Below are positions 16,086-25,989 of a stretch of 64,000 nucleotides of DNA, piece after piece. The first letter of the stretch is position 1. Each line of letters starts with the position of its first letter. Source of the DNA: Chitinophaga oryziterrae (GTDB lineage Bacteria > Bacteroidota > Bacteroidia > Chitinophagales > Chitinophagaceae); contig NZ_WRXO01000005.1 in assembly GCF_009758125.1 (NCBI RefSeq), positions 248,001-312,000 on the forward strand, read 5' to 3'. The notes under the pieces were generated by a model. It was not told where the DNA came from. It saw only the letters and a program-made list of their open reading frames with translations, and did no database searches. Position numbers and translations under genes: made by a program.

Positions 16086-17564
16086 ATGCATTTAAAGTAC
16101 GAATCCACACTAAGAGAACCATTAGTTGATGGCGTGAAGAATTACCACCAGGTAACAGAGGACATCATCAGCCCTATTGAAGGGAAGCCAGGTAAATTGT
16201 GGTACATAGGCTTTTTCATATCATTGTCACTGCTATTGTTCGGAGTTTGTTCCGTAACCTGGGAAGTGTACTATGGTACAGGGGTGTGGAATCTGAATAA
16301 AACAATTGGTTGGGGTTGGGACATTACCAACTTCGTATGGTGGGTAGGTATCGGTCATGCCGGTACATTGATCTCTGCGATCCTCCTGCTGTTCCGCCAG
16401 GGATGGCGTACCGGGGTAAACCGTGCGGCAGAAGCCATGACCATCTTTGCGGTTATGTGTGCCGGTCAGTTCCCGATCTTCCACATGGGTCGTGTATGGA
16501 TGGCATTCTTTGTACTGCCTTACCCGAATACACGTGGTCCTTTGTGGGTAAACTTCAACTCGCCCCTGCTCTGGGACGTGTTTGCGATCTCTACTTACTT
16601 CACAGTATCTCTCCTTTTCTGGTATTCCGGTTTAATTCCTGACTTCGCCACTGTGCGTGACAGAGCTAAAACCAAACTGCGTAAGCTGTTATATGGTATA
16701 GCATCTTTTGGCTGGACCGGTTCTACCAAACACTGGCAACGTCATGAAGCGCTGTCTCTGGTACTGGCAGGTTTATCCACTCCGCTGGTACTGTCTGTAC
16801 ATACGATCGTATCTTTTGACTTTGCTACCTCAGTAATTCCCGGCTGGCATACTACGATCTTCCCTCCCTACTTCGTAGCGGGTGCGATCTTCTCCGGATT
16901 TGCGATGGTACAAACACTGCTGATCATTGTACGTAAAGTATTACACCTGGAAGACTACATTACCATTGGCCACATGGAGGCAATGAACAAGGTAATTGTA
17001 CTGACTGGTTCTGTGGTAGGTTGTGCTTACCTGACAGAGTTGTTCATGGCCTGGTATGCAGCTGTTCCTTATGAATTCGCTACTTTCTATAAATACCGTG
17101 CTGCCGGCCCGCTGGGTTGGTCTTACTGGATCATGATGACGTGTAACGTAATCACGCCGCAGGTATTCTGGTTCTCCAAGATGAGAAGAAACGTACTGGT
17201 AACATTCGTAATGTCTATCATCGTGAACATCGGTATGTGGTTTGAGCGTTTTGTGATCATCTGTACTTCACTGTACCGTGACTACCTGCCATCAAGCTGG
17301 GCTTACTATCGTCCATCCTGGCCAGAAGTTGGTTTCTACATGGGAACCTTCGGTTTGTTCTTTACCTGCTTCTTCCTGTTTGCTAAATACTTCCCTGTTA
17401 TCGCTGTTGCGGAAATCAAGCATGTGCTGAAAACTTCCGGCGAAAGCTTTAAGAACCAGATGGAGAAATACGAGCAGCAGCCGGCAGATGAATTTGCAAA
17501 GGACCAGCATCATGAAGATGAGCATCATCATGATCCGCATGTAGCTCCGGTGCATCAGTCATAA
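16086..17564 (+). CDS. actC: Alternative complex III subunit C, NrfD-like quinol-binding membrane protein
   Basis: Polytopic NrfD/PsrC-family subunit, 492 residues with about ten membrane helices, proposed in ACIII to bind menaquinol and contribute to proton movement. Typical segments include WGWDITNFVWWVGIGHAG and FGWTGSTKHWQRHEALS. The cytoplasmic C-terminus is a His-rich tail (DQHHEDEHHHDPHVAPVHQS) like those on ActB, CoxA and CoxD here. It sits between actB and actD in the standard order. Confidence 0.94.
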   Translation: MHLKYESTLREPLVDGVKNYHQVTEDIISPIEGKPGKLWYIGFFISLSLLLFGVCSVTWEVYYGTGVWNLNKTIGWGWDITNFVWWVGIGHAGTLISAILLLFRQGWRTGVNRAAEAMTIFAVMCAGQFPIFHMGRVWMAFFVLPYPNTRGPLWVNFNSPLLWDVFAISTYFTVSLLFWYSGLIPDFATVRDRAKTKLRKLLYGIASFGWTGSTKHWQRHEALSLVLAGLSTPLVLSVHTIVSFDFATSVIPGWHTTIFPPYFVAGAIFSGFAMVQTLLIIVRKVLHLEDYITIGHMEAMNKVIVLTGSVVGCAYLTELFMAWYAAVPYEFATFYKYRAAGPLGWSYWIMMTCNVITPQVFWFSKMRRNVLVTFVMSIIVNIGMWFERFVIICTSLYRDYLPSSWAYYRPSWPEVGFYMGTFGLFFTCFFLFAKYFPVIAVAEIKHVLKTSGESFKNQMEKYEQQPADEFAKDQHHEDEHHHDPHVAPVHQS

Positions 17565-17630
17565 TAGCCTGGAAGCATTTATAAAGAGGAATCAGGAATT
17601 TGTTTTTTAGAATAAGAATTTTTTAAACAT

Positions 17631-18227
17631 ATGGCGGTTAAAAATTTTGTTGTAGCAAGTTTTGATGATGAGGCGGTATTGTTTCCGGCTGTGAAAAAGG
17701 TGCGGACTGCAGGCTACAAAATTCACGATGTATATACACCTTTTCCGGTGCACGGTCTTGACCATGCAATGGGTTTGCGGGAAACCAGCCTGCACACCGC
17801 CGGGTTTGTTTACGGTATTACCGGTACAACAACAGCATTATCCTGCATGAGTTGGATATTCACAACAGACTGGCCTATGAACATCGGTGGTAAACCGCAT
17901 TTTCCATTACCGGCGTTCATCCCTATCACGTTTGAGTTAACAGTATTGTTCTCAGCTGTGGGTATGGTACTAACATTCTGTTACCTGTGTCAGCTGGCCC
18001 CATTTGTTAAGAAGCATATATTTCATCCCCGTCAGACAGATGATCTGTTTGTAATGGCGATTGAAGTAACTGCCAAAACGAACGCAGAGGAACTGAAAAA
18101 ATTCCTGGCGGGCATTGGTGGAACGCAGATTAATGAACAGCGTGCTGAAGCCGGCTGGTGGTATGGTCGTTTCGACCGTGAGGACCGCCTGTTTGAGAAC
18201 AAGCGCCCTGAGCCTGTAAACGCGTAA
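17631..18227 (+). CDS. actD: Alternative complex III subunit D (DUF3341)
   Basis: 198 residues. Starts MAVKNFVVASFDDE; a soluble alpha/beta part comes first (about 1-60, ending near PFPVHGLDHAMGL). Two membrane helices follow (about 62-84 and 100-125), then a second soluble part (EVTAKTNAEELKKFLAGIGG). This is the usual DUF3341 layout of ActD, a membrane subunit without cofactors that packs beside ActC and ActF. Confidence 0.92.
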   Translation: MAVKNFVVASFDDEAVLFPAVKKVRTAGYKIHDVYTPFPVHGLDHAMGLRETSLHTAGFVYGITGTTTALSCMSWIFTTDWPMNIGGKPHFPLPAFIPITFELTVLFSAVGMVLTFCYLCQLAPFVKKHIFHPRQTDDLFVMAIEVTAKTNAEELKKFLAGIGGTQINEQRAEAGWWYGRFDREDRLFENKRPEPVNA

Positions 18228-18297
18228 ATGTAGATTTTAAAAGCTTCCTGTCTGACAGGGAGTGAACCAGAACATAAGCTTGAATTATAATATACAG

Positions 18298-18927
18298 ATG
18301 AAAAGGACTTCCAACATATTGATCGCAGCTGCTTTGGTAAGTGGAGCTTTGGTATCGGCATGCAACAGGGGAGAGAATAACAGGAATCCCGGCAGACATT
18401 ACATGCCGGATATGTTTGAATCCCGCGCATACGAGTTCTACAGCGAGCGTGTGTCTACACTGAAACCAGTAGAGGGCACCGTTAAGAGAGGAGAGTTGCT
18501 GCCTTACCATCTGAAGGCGGCAGATACTGCTCAGGCCAATTTAGTAAAGAACCCGCTTATTCTTGGAAAAGCGGACCTGGAGGAAGGTAAACGTTTATTC
18601 AATATTTATTGTGGCGTTTGTCATGGTACGAAGCTGGATGGTAACGGTCCGTTATACAAAGATGGTACAGGCCCATTCGTAGCAGCACCTGCTAACCTGG
18701 TAAGCGGCCCTAAAGCCAGCTATACAGAAGGCAGACTGTTCCACGTAATGACTTATGGCTATCTGAACATGGGTAGTTATGCCAGTCAGTTAGACAGGAC
18801 ACAGCGTTGGAAAATAGCGGCCTATATCCGCACAATGCAGAATGGTGGTGCAAATGTTGCCACTCCTGCTGCCAGCACTGATACCACGAAAGCTGCTGCA
18901 CCTGCAGTAGTAGCACAGGCTAAATAA
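18298..18927 (+). CDS. actE: Alternative complex III subunit E, monoheme cytochrome c lipoprotein
   Basis: Lipoprotein signal with lipobox LVSAC right after the first 20 residues, so it is anchored on the periplasmic face. One heme motif, CGVCHGTK, lies near residue 105, with a Met-containing segment (YGYLNMGSY) for the axial ligand. About 209 residues, ending in an Ala/Thr-rich tail. ATG 18298 is preferred because it begins the signal peptide; 12 further upstream in-frame codons do not look like part of it. It carries electrons toward the oxidase together with ActA. Confidence 0.92.
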   Translation: MKRTSNILIAAALVSGALVSACNRGENNRNPGRHYMPDMFESRAYEFYSERVSTLKPVEGTVKRGELLPYHLKAADTAQANLVKNPLILGKADLEEGKRLFNIYCGVCHGTKLDGNGPLYKDGTGPFVAAPANLVSGPKASYTEGRLFHVMTYGYLNMGSYASQLDRTQRWKIAAYIRTMQNGGANVATPAASTDTTKAAAPAVVAQAK

Positions 18928-18968
18928 TGAGTAAAATAGCATTCAATCAAGTATTTTAATATACAGTA

Positions 18969-20177
18969 ATGAAGGACCAATTTGTAGTACCAGCAAGACT
19001 AAAAACGACCAGCTTCGTGTTAATGGGGATTGGCTTGCTGACTTTGTTGATCGGATTATTCGCATTTCAGGGAGAGCATGGCTCAACCCGTTTCTGGGCA
19101 GGTTTGCTGCAGAACAGCACATTCTTTTTGCTGATCGTATTGGCCAGTACGTTCTTTATTGCTGCCACTACCCTGGCGCATGGTGGATGGCAGATCGGTT
19201 TTCGCCGTGTGCCGGAAGCAATTTCTATGGCAGTTCCTGTATTGGGAGGCATTTTGTTCCTGCTGTTGATGATCCTGGTGTTTACCGGTAAAACACATAT
19301 TTACCACTGGCTGGATGCAGAGCATGTTGCACATGACCCTATCCTTACCTGGAAAGCGCCTTTCCTCAGCAAAGCATTCTTTACTATTGCTGCTGTTCTT
19401 ACAATCGGTTTGTGGAGTTATTTTACTCTCAGGCTGCGTAAAATGTCAATTGAGCAAGATAGCTGGGATCTTTCAAAAGAAACCGGTAAACGTATAATAT
19501 GGAGAAACACCGTTTGGTGTGGTGGGTTTCTGGTAATTTATGTATTGAGCGTTGGTTCTACTACCCCATGGATGTGGTTAATGAGTATTGATGCACACTG
19601 GTATTCTACCATGTACAGCTGGTACACATTCGCAAGCACCTGGGTATCTGGTCTGGCACTGATCTCTTTATTTGTTATTTACCTGAAACGTAATGGTTAC
19701 CTGCCAATGGTAAATGAAGAGCATCTGCATGACCTTGGTAAGTTCTGTTTTGCATTCAGTATTTTCTGGGCGTACCTGTGGTTCTCTCAGTATATGCTGA
19801 TCTGGTACGCAAACATGCCTGAAGAAATAGTATACTTCAAACCCCGCGTATGGGGCGAGTGGAGACCGATCTTCTTCCTGAATCTGGTGATCAACTTTAT
19901 TACTCCGCTGTTATTCCTGATGAAGCGTGATACTAAACGTAACTACTCTTCCATGGCATTCATTGCTGTAGTGATTATCTTCGGTCACTGGCTGGATTTC
20001 TGGCAGATGGTAGGGCCTGGTACTTATCAGCATCTGGTATTCCCGTGGTTTGAATTTGGTATCGGACTTGGTTTTGTGGGACTGATCGTATTCCTGGTAT
20101 CCAATCAGCTGACCAAAGCGGCATTGGTTCCAAAGACCCATCCTTACCTGAAAGAAAGTATTATACACCATACCTGA
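18969..20177 (+). CDS. actF: Alternative complex III subunit F, NrfD-like membrane protein
   Basis: 402 residues with about ten membrane helices, a smaller paralogue of ActC. Segments such as GSTTPWMWLMSIDAHWYSTM and FSQYMLIWYANMPEE are typical of ActF. In solved ACIII structures it forms a membrane half beside ActC and is thought to conduct protons. Follows actE by 41 nt in the conserved order. Confidence 0.92.
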   Translation: MKDQFVVPARLKTTSFVLMGIGLLTLLIGLFAFQGEHGSTRFWAGLLQNSTFFLLIVLASTFFIAATTLAHGGWQIGFRRVPEAISMAVPVLGGILFLLLMILVFTGKTHIYHWLDAEHVAHDPILTWKAPFLSKAFFTIAAVLTIGLWSYFTLRLRKMSIEQDSWDLSKETGKRIIWRNTVWCGGFLVIYVLSVGSTTPWMWLMSIDAHWYSTMYSWYTFASTWVSGLALISLFVIYLKRNGYLPMVNEEHLHDLGKFCFAFSIFWAYLWFSQYMLIWYANMPEEIVYFKPRVWGEWRPIFFLNLVINFITPLLFLMKRDTKRNYSSMAFIAVVIIFGHWLDFWQMVGPGTYQHLVFPWFEFGIGLGFVGLIVFLVSNQLTKAALVPKTHPYLKESIIHHT

Positions 20178-20271
20178 TCATAGGCGAGCAACGGATATCC
20201 CGGTGTAAACAACCGGGGGTGATACAAGTAGAAACGAAAAGCATTAGATAACTTAATTATTTCAAATAGCA

Positions 20272-21321
20272 ATGTCAGGATATTTAGCAGTCTTAGTTGT
20301 TGTGCTCATATTCATAGTCATCTTCCAGATTGCGAAGGCGAGCGAATATGTGTCCATATTGAAGGGAGAAAAGAAGTCGCGTCAGCAGTCAAACCGGGTG
20401 AATGGTTTCCTGATGATCTCCTTCCTGGTGCTTGGCTTGATAGGTGTATACTACTGTAACGATTTACTGAGAGGTAAGATGGGATCAGGAGCAGCATCAG
20501 AGCAGGGTGAAGGGATCGATAGCATGATCATGTGGACACTGGTAATAACCGGAATTGTATTCGTTATTACACAGATCCTCCTGTTCTGGTTCGCATTCAA
20601 ATACCAGGAAAAGGAAGGGCGTAAAGCTTTTTACTTCCCACACAACAACAAACTGGAGCTGATCTGGACTGTAATTCCTGCTATTGCACTTACTGTTCTT
20701 GTTGCTATCGGTTTAAGACATTGGTTCCGCATTACATCAGAAGCTCCAAAGGATGCTATGGTGGTGGAAATTACCGGTAAGCAGTTTAACTGGCTGATCC
20801 GTTACCCGGGTAAAGATGGCCAGCTGGGTCGTAAATTCTTCAAGAATATCAATGAAGCAACTAATCCTGTAGGTCAGGACTGGGATGATGAACTGAACAA
20901 GGATGATTACATGGCTACTGAGATGCACCTGGTAGTTAACAAACCGGTAAAGCTGATCATCGGTTCCCGTGATGTGATCCATGACGTAGGTTTGTCTCAC
21001 TTCCGCCTGAAGATGGATGCTGTACCTGGTATTCCTACTACATTGTGGTTTACACCTAAGTATACTACTGCGGAAATGAAGATAAAGAATGATAATCCTG
21101 ATTTCATGTACGAGATCTCTTGCGATCAGATGTGTGGTGCCGGTCACTATTCTATGAAAGCAAACATCGTAGTGGAAACACAGGCAGAATATGATGCATG
21201 GTCTGCTAAGCAGAAAACACAATTCGCTCTTGCTCATGAAAGTGCGGCCCCTGCAGCTCCGGCTACGCCAGTTGCAGACAGCACTCAAAAAGCAGTGGCG
21301 GTTAACGTTGTGAAGCATTAA
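20272..21321 (+). CDS. coxB: Cytochrome c oxidase subunit II
   Basis: Carries the binuclear CuA centre that accepts electrons for the oxidase. Three hydrophobic segments lie in the first 155 residues (start, about 38-55 and 83-108, with another near 125-147). The cupredoxin domain follows, with the CuA ligands in SCDQMCGAGHYSM near residue 285 and the first ligand His in the block VIHDVGLSHFRLKM. It ends in an Ala-rich tail. No cytochrome c domain is fused to it, in keeping with direct docking to ACIII or a separate carrier. Confidence 0.95.
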   Translation: MSGYLAVLVVVLIFIVIFQIAKASEYVSILKGEKKSRQQSNRVNGFLMISFLVLGLIGVYYCNDLLRGKMGSGAASEQGEGIDSMIMWTLVITGIVFVITQILLFWFAFKYQEKEGRKAFYFPHNNKLELIWTVIPAIALTVLVAIGLRHWFRITSEAPKDAMVVEITGKQFNWLIRYPGKDGQLGRKFFKNINEATNPVGQDWDDELNKDDYMATEMHLVVNKPVKLIIGSRDVIHDVGLSHFRLKMDAVPGIPTTLWFTPKYTTAEMKIKNDNPDFMYEISCDQMCGAGHYSMKANIVVETQAEYDAWSAKQKTQFALAHESAAPAAPATPVADSTQKAVAVNVVKH

Positions 21322-21425
21322 TTTTGTAAAAGGCAGTTGAAACTTTAGACGCAGGACATTAAAAAATTTAAAGACAAACTGATGAGGTACTCCCCGAAGT
21401 CAGTTTTATATAAACAGAACCGATT

Positions 21426-23258
21426 ATGAGTAACGAAGCAACATTGCACAGTCAACAGGAGGTAATGCATGGCGCAGCAGCGCACGGTCATGGCCATGAC
21501 GACCATGAGCATCATCATGAAGGCGGCTTCATTTCGAAGTACGTTTTCAGCATGGACCATAAGACCATCGCCAAGCAGTTTCTGATAACCGGTATTCTCT
21601 GGGCTATCGTAGGTGCTTTCTTCTCTGTACTGTTTCGTTTGCAACTGGGTTTCCCGGATACTACTTTCCCATGGCTGGAAAGCATCCTGGGCCATTGGGC
21701 AAAGGGTGGGCACATTTCACCGGAGGCTTACTATGCACTGGTAACCATGCATGGTACCATATTGGTGTTCTTTGTATTAACAGCCGGTTTGAGCGGTACA
21801 TTCTCCAATCTGCTGATTCCTTTGCAGGTAGGGGCACGTGATATGGCTTCTCCTTTCATGAATATGCTGAGCTACTGGTTCTTCTTTATGGCTAGTTGCG
21901 TGATGATGTGTTCCCTGTTTGTACAGACAGGACCAGCATCCGGTGGATGGACGTCTTATCCCCCACTGAGTGCATTAGGTGATGCTTCTATCGGTTCTAA
22001 AATAGGTATGGACTTATGGCTTACCAGTATGGCACTGTTCGTAGTGTCTCAGTTACTGGGCGGTCTGAATTATATTTCTACCATCCTGAACATGCGTACC
22101 AAGGGTATGAGCATGACCAAGATGCCGCTGACTATCTGGAGCTTCTTCTTCACTGCGGTATTGGGCGTACTTTCTTTCCCTGTATTGCTGTCTGGTTTTA
22201 TCCTCTTGCTGTTCGACCGTCATGCCGGCACCAGCTTCTACCTGAGCGAACTGTTCGTAGCCGGTAAAGCATTGTCTAACGAAGGTGGTAGTGCGATCCT
22301 TTACCAGCACTTGTTCTGGTTCCTGGGTCACCCTGAGGTGTACATCATTATCCTGCCTGCAATGGGTATGGTATCTGAGGTGATGGCAGTAAATGCCCGT
22401 AAGCCGATCTTTGGTTATCTGGCGATGGTAGGTTCTATGTTTGCAATTGCCATCCTGGCCTTCCTGGTATGGGCGCACCATATGTTCGTTACAGGTCTTA
22501 ATCCTTTCCTTGGTGCATTCTTCGTATTACTGACCTTATTAATTGCGGTACCGTCTGCTATCAAGGTATTTAACTGGATCACCACTATCTGGAGAGGTAA
22601 CATCAGGTTCACTCCCGGTATGTTGTTCTCTATAGGTTTCGTGAGTACCTTCATCTCTGGTGGATTAACCGGTATCTGGTTAGGTAACTCGTCTATAGAT
22701 ATCCACCTGCATGATACTTATTTTGTAATTGCTCACTTCCATATAGTAATGGGTGTGTCTGCCTTCCTGGGGCTTTTTGCCGGGGTATACCACTGGTTCC
22801 CTAAGATGTTTGGACGTTACCTGAACAATACTTTATCATATATTCACTTCTGGATCACGCTGGTAGGTGCATACCTGATATTCTGGCCAATGCACTATGA
22901 AGGTATGGCCGGTATGCCAAGAAGGTATTATGATTACTCTAACTGGGAGTCTTTCAAACAATTCGGTGATCTGAACCATTTCATCAGTATTGTGGTAATC
23001 ATCGTATTTGCAGCGCAGCTCTTGTTTGTATTCAACTTCTTCTACAGCGTATTCAAAGGAAGGAAGTTAACAACTACCAACCCATGGAACGCTACTACAC
23101 TGGAATGGACCACACCAATCAATCCTGGTCACGGTAACTGGCCTGGTGAGATTCCTGAAGTGTATCGCTGGCCATATGATTACAGCAAAGATGGTGTTGA
23201 TTTCATCCCGCAGACTGTACCATTGTCTAAAGATGAAGAAGCTGCAGGCGGGCATTAA
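21426..23258 (+). CDS. coxA: Cytochrome c oxidase subunit I (A1 type)
   Basis: Catalytic subunit that reduces oxygen at the heme a3-CuB site and pumps protons. It has 610 residues and 12 membrane helices. GHPEVYIIILP carries the His-Tyr pair and the glutamate of the D channel, which marks it as A1 type. AHHMF supplies two CuB histidines and HDTYFVIAHFHIV the heme ligands. The N-terminus before the first helix is markedly His-rich (AAAHGHGHDDHEHHHEGGF). It follows coxB by about 100 nt. Confidence 0.96.
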   Translation: MSNEATLHSQQEVMHGAAAHGHGHDDHEHHHEGGFISKYVFSMDHKTIAKQFLITGILWAIVGAFFSVLFRLQLGFPDTTFPWLESILGHWAKGGHISPEAYYALVTMHGTILVFFVLTAGLSGTFSNLLIPLQVGARDMASPFMNMLSYWFFFMASCVMMCSLFVQTGPASGGWTSYPPLSALGDASIGSKIGMDLWLTSMALFVVSQLLGGLNYISTILNMRTKGMSMTKMPLTIWSFFFTAVLGVLSFPVLLSGFILLLFDRHAGTSFYLSELFVAGKALSNEGGSAILYQHLFWFLGHPEVYIIILPAMGMVSEVMAVNARKPIFGYLAMVGSMFAIAILAFLVWAHHMFVTGLNPFLGAFFVLLTLLIAVPSAIKVFNWITTIWRGNIRFTPGMLFSIGFVSTFISGGLTGIWLGNSSIDIHLHDTYFVIAHFHIVMGVSAFLGLFAGVYHWFPKMFGRYLNNTLSYIHFWITLVGAYLIFWPMHYEGMAGMPRRYYDYSNWESFKQFGDLNHFISIVVIIVFAAQLLFVFNFFYSVFKGRKLTTTNPWNATTLEWTTPINPGHGNWPGEIPEVYRWPYDYSKDGVDFIPQTVPLSKDEEAAGGH

Positions 23259-23314
23259 TTAATGCCTCCTGCCTCGAAAAGAATGGATTTCAGAGAAAAG
23301 GATATGTACCAGTA

Positions 23315-24214
23315 ATGATAAGAGAAAACTCCATAAAATTGTCGTCATCGTTTGCTGTAGCCAGTAAGGTGAAAGATTACTCTCAGTTAATGAAGTTTAA
23401 TCTGACCTTCATGGTTGTCTTCTCAAGTGTGGTTGGTTATTTACTGGTACCTGGAGTGGAGTTTTCGTTAATAAAAGTTCTTACTTTATTTGCCGGTGGT
23501 TTACTGGTGTCCGGTTCTGCCAATACGATCAATCAGCTGCTGGAAAAGGAAACTGATAAGTTAATGGCACGTACAGCTGTACGTCCTTTACCATCAGGTC
23601 GCCTTTCTGAAACAGAAGGAATTATCATAGCGGTAGTAACAGGAATTACCGGTCTGGCTATCCTGGCCTGGGGTTTTAACTGGTTATGTGCCGGCTTGAG
23701 CCTTTTATCCCTGGTAGTATATGGTTTTGTGTATACTCCCTGGAAAAAATGGAACTCACTGGCTGTGCTGGTAGGAGCCGTACCCGGAGCGTTGCCTTTA
23801 TTAATCGGCTGGGCTGCGGGAGAAAACAAGATCAGCGAAGGCGGATGGGCATTATTTGCTATCCAGTTCCTGTGGCAGTTCCCTCACTTCTGGGCGATTG
23901 CCTGGATAGGACATAAGGATTACACCAGGGCAGGATTCAAACTGTTGCCTAATTCCGGAGAGCCAAACAGGCAGATCGCATTACAGGCAGTGACGTATAC
24001 ATTGTTATTGATACCTGCGGGGTTAATACCTTACATGTTGGGAATAACAGGTTACATTTCTGCGATCGCAGTGATCCTGGTTTCGTTGTTTTTCCTTTAC
24101 AGGGCAGTGAACCTGTACCGGAAATGTGATGTACCTGCTGCCCGTAAGCTGATGTTCGGATCTTATATCTATCTGACCATTATGCAACTGGCATTGCTGG
24201 CTGATAAAATTTAA
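23315..24214 (+). CDS. ctaB: Protoheme IX farnesyltransferase (heme O synthase)
   Basis: Adds a farnesyl chain to heme b to give heme O, the precursor of heme A for the oxidase. UbiA-family membrane enzyme of 299 residues with about eight or nine helices. The prenyl-diphosphate-binding motif is NTINQLLEKETDKLMARTAV near residue 70, and the second conserved loop is IGHKDYTRAGFKLLP near 205. Placed between subunit I and the subunit III genes, so it is made with the oxidase. No heme A synthase (ctaA) is in the window. Confidence 0.94.
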   Translation: MIRENSIKLSSSFAVASKVKDYSQLMKFNLTFMVVFSSVVGYLLVPGVEFSLIKVLTLFAGGLLVSGSANTINQLLEKETDKLMARTAVRPLPSGRLSETEGIIIAVVTGITGLAILAWGFNWLCAGLSLLSLVVYGFVYTPWKKWNSLAVLVGAVPGALPLLIGWAAGENKISEGGWALFAIQFLWQFPHFWAIAWIGHKDYTRAGFKLLPNSGEPNRQIALQAVTYTLLLIPAGLIPYMLGITGYISAIAVILVSLFFLYRAVNLYRKCDVPAARKLMFGSYIYLTIMQLALLADKI

Positions 24215-24234
24215 TAGTCATTCAAATTATAGTG

Positions 24235-24798
24235 ATGCAGGCGATGAGCGTACAACGTAACAAGATACATCCACACAAATATTCCCTATGGATTGCTATG
24301 GGTAGCATAACCATGATGTTTATAGGGTTTACAAGTGCATATGTTGTAAAGCGGGCGCAGGCAAACTGGTTTACGTTCCAGTTACCGATGATCTTCTGGA
24401 TATCTACAGGCATCATACTGAGCAGTAGTTTTACCGTTCAGATGGCCGTAAAGCAGTTCAGGAATCGTCATATGCAGCGTTATAAACAGCTCATTACATT
24501 AACGGCGGTATTAGGAGTGGCTTTTGCGGTCTGTCAGTGGATAGGCTTTATGCAGATGAATGCGATGGGGTTACCATTGAACGGACCGGCATCAGTATCT
24601 TTTATCTATGTAATCGTAAGTGTACACCTGTTACATGTTCTGGGTGGTGTTGTTGCGCTGCTTATCATGTTTGGCAGGGCATTCCGCACAAGAATACGTA
24701 CTTACAGCCCGGTGCCCATAGAAGTAGCCGCTACATACTGGCATTTTGTGGACGCATTGTGGATTTACCTGTTAATATTTCTGAGTATTGCCAGATAA
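24235..24798 (+). CDS. Cytochrome c oxidase subunit III-like protein (short)
   Basis: 187 residues and five membrane helices, of the heme-copper oxidase subunit III family. Conserved parts are HPHKYSLWIAMGSITMMF at the start, SVHLLHVLGGVVALL, and the C-terminal YWHFVDALWIYLL. Starts at ATG 24235; a GTG at 24232 and an ATG at 24244 are also possible. It is followed 31 nt later by a second subunit III gene. This pair is common in Bacteroidota. Which one forms the core subunit cannot be told here. Confidence 0.88.
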   Translation: MQAMSVQRNKIHPHKYSLWIAMGSITMMFIGFTSAYVVKRAQANWFTFQLPMIFWISTGIILSSSFTVQMAVKQFRNRHMQRYKQLITLTAVLGVAFAVCQWIGFMQMNAMGLPLNGPASVSFIYVIVSVHLLHVLGGVVALLIMFGRAFRTRIRTYSPVPIEVAATYWHFVDALWIYLLIFLSIAR

Positions 24799-24829
24799 AA
24801 CTTTCTAAAAAATAATTACAAAACAAACA

Positions 24830-25507
24830 ATGGATACAGCAGTTACAGCGCAGAAAAAATGGTGGTCCGGGGGACATTCTCCTTTTAACGTGAGTTACGG
24901 AAAGTTGATGATGTGGTACTTCCTGATGTCGGATGCTTTTACTTTTGGAGCATTACTGATCTCTTACGGTACTATCCGTTTCATGAGTACTTCCTGGCCT
25001 GACCCTAATGAGGTCTTCCATTCATTTCCGTTCGTTAGTCATACCGCACATTTACCCCTGGTATTTGTGAGTTTGATGACGTTTATCCTGATCATGAGTT
25101 CCGTAACCATGGTACTTGCTGTACATGCCGGTCACATGAGAGACAGAAAGGCTGTTGCCAAATGGATGGTATGGACCATCATCGGTGGTATCGCTTTCTT
25201 AAGCTGCCAGGCATGGGAGTGGACGCACTTACACGAGTTAGGTGCATGGTGGGGCCGTAATCCTTTTGCTAATGCAGATGGTACTGTTGCTACTACTAAC
25301 TTCACCAACTTCTTCTTTACTATCACTGGTTTCCACGGTTTACACGTAACCTCTGGTGTGATCCTGAATATTGTGATCCTGTCTAACGTACTGAAAGGTA
25401 CTTATGATGACAGAGGCCACTATGAAATGGTTGAAAAAGTAGGTCTGTACTGGCACTTTGTAGACCTGGTATGGGTATTCGTATTCACCTGCTTCTACCT
25501 GCTGTGA
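24830..25507 (+). CDS. coxC: Cytochrome c oxidase subunit III
   Basis: 225 residues with about five membrane helices. Family signatures are SYGKLMMWYFLMSDAFTFGAL, FFFTITGFHGLHVTSGVI and YWHFVDLVWVFVFTCFYLL. The last two hold the conserved histidines and carboxylate-lined pocket of the lipid cleft. It supports proton uptake and stability of the oxidase. Second of two tandem subunit III genes; it ends 61 nt before the subunit IV gene. Confidence 0.93.
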   Translation: MDTAVTAQKKWWSGGHSPFNVSYGKLMMWYFLMSDAFTFGALLISYGTIRFMSTSWPDPNEVFHSFPFVSHTAHLPLVFVSLMTFILIMSSVTMVLAVHAGHMRDRKAVAKWMVWTIIGGIAFLSCQAWEWTHLHELGAWWGRNPFANADGTVATTNFTNFFFTITGFHGLHVTSGVILNIVILSNVLKGTYDDRGHYEMVEKVGLYWHFVDLVWVFVFTCFYLL

Positions 25508-25568
25508 TTACAGGTAAAAAGTAAGCTTGAACTGGTATTTGTAATCTGGATTTTTAAAAGTAACACTA

Positions 25569-25973
25569 ATGGAACATACACATACAGCAGTAGTACATGA
25601 TGAGCATGGCCATGATGCTTCTACTAAAAGCATCTGGAGAACGTTCTGGATATTATTAGCGATCACCATTTTTGAAGTAGGTCTGGCTTTCTCCTTCCTG
25701 GAGTGGCACTGGATGCCAAGATTGTTTTTAAACTCAATCTTCGTTGGCCTTACAATTCTGAAAGCGTTCTTTATCGTAGCTGAATTCATGCACTTACGCA
25801 ATGAGATCAGGAACCTGATAATGACAATATTGATTCCTTTGATGTTGTTCGTATGGTTTATCATCGCCTTCCTGGCAGATGGTGATTCCTGGAAGAACAT
25901 GCGTAAGGACCTTGCTCCTGGCAAACCTGTTCCTCCTGCCATGCATGTAAATACTGAAGAAGCACATCACTAA
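25569..25973 (+). CDS. coxD: Cytochrome c oxidase subunit IV (prokaryotic type)
   Basis: 134 residues with three membrane helices (about 22-42, 50-72, 79-101) in the prokaryotic COX4 layout: FWILLAITIFEVGLAF, then LKAFFIVAEFMHLRNE. The N-terminus is His-rich (MEHTHTAVVHDEHGHD), as on CoxA. Small accessory subunit, last structural oxidase gene of the cluster. Confidence 0.9.
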   Translation: MEHTHTAVVHDEHGHDASTKSIWRTFWILLAITIFEVGLAFSFLEWHWMPRLFLNSIFVGLTILKAFFIVAEFMHLRNEIRNLIMTILIPLMLFVWFIIAFLADGDSWKNMRKDLAPGKPVPPAMHVNTEEAHH

Positions 25974-25989
25974 GCATATTTCCTACATG

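Noticed and set aside
20737..21318. 193-codon open frame on the minus strand
   Set aside because: Antisense to the CuA domain of coxB; His/Cys-rich shadow composition.
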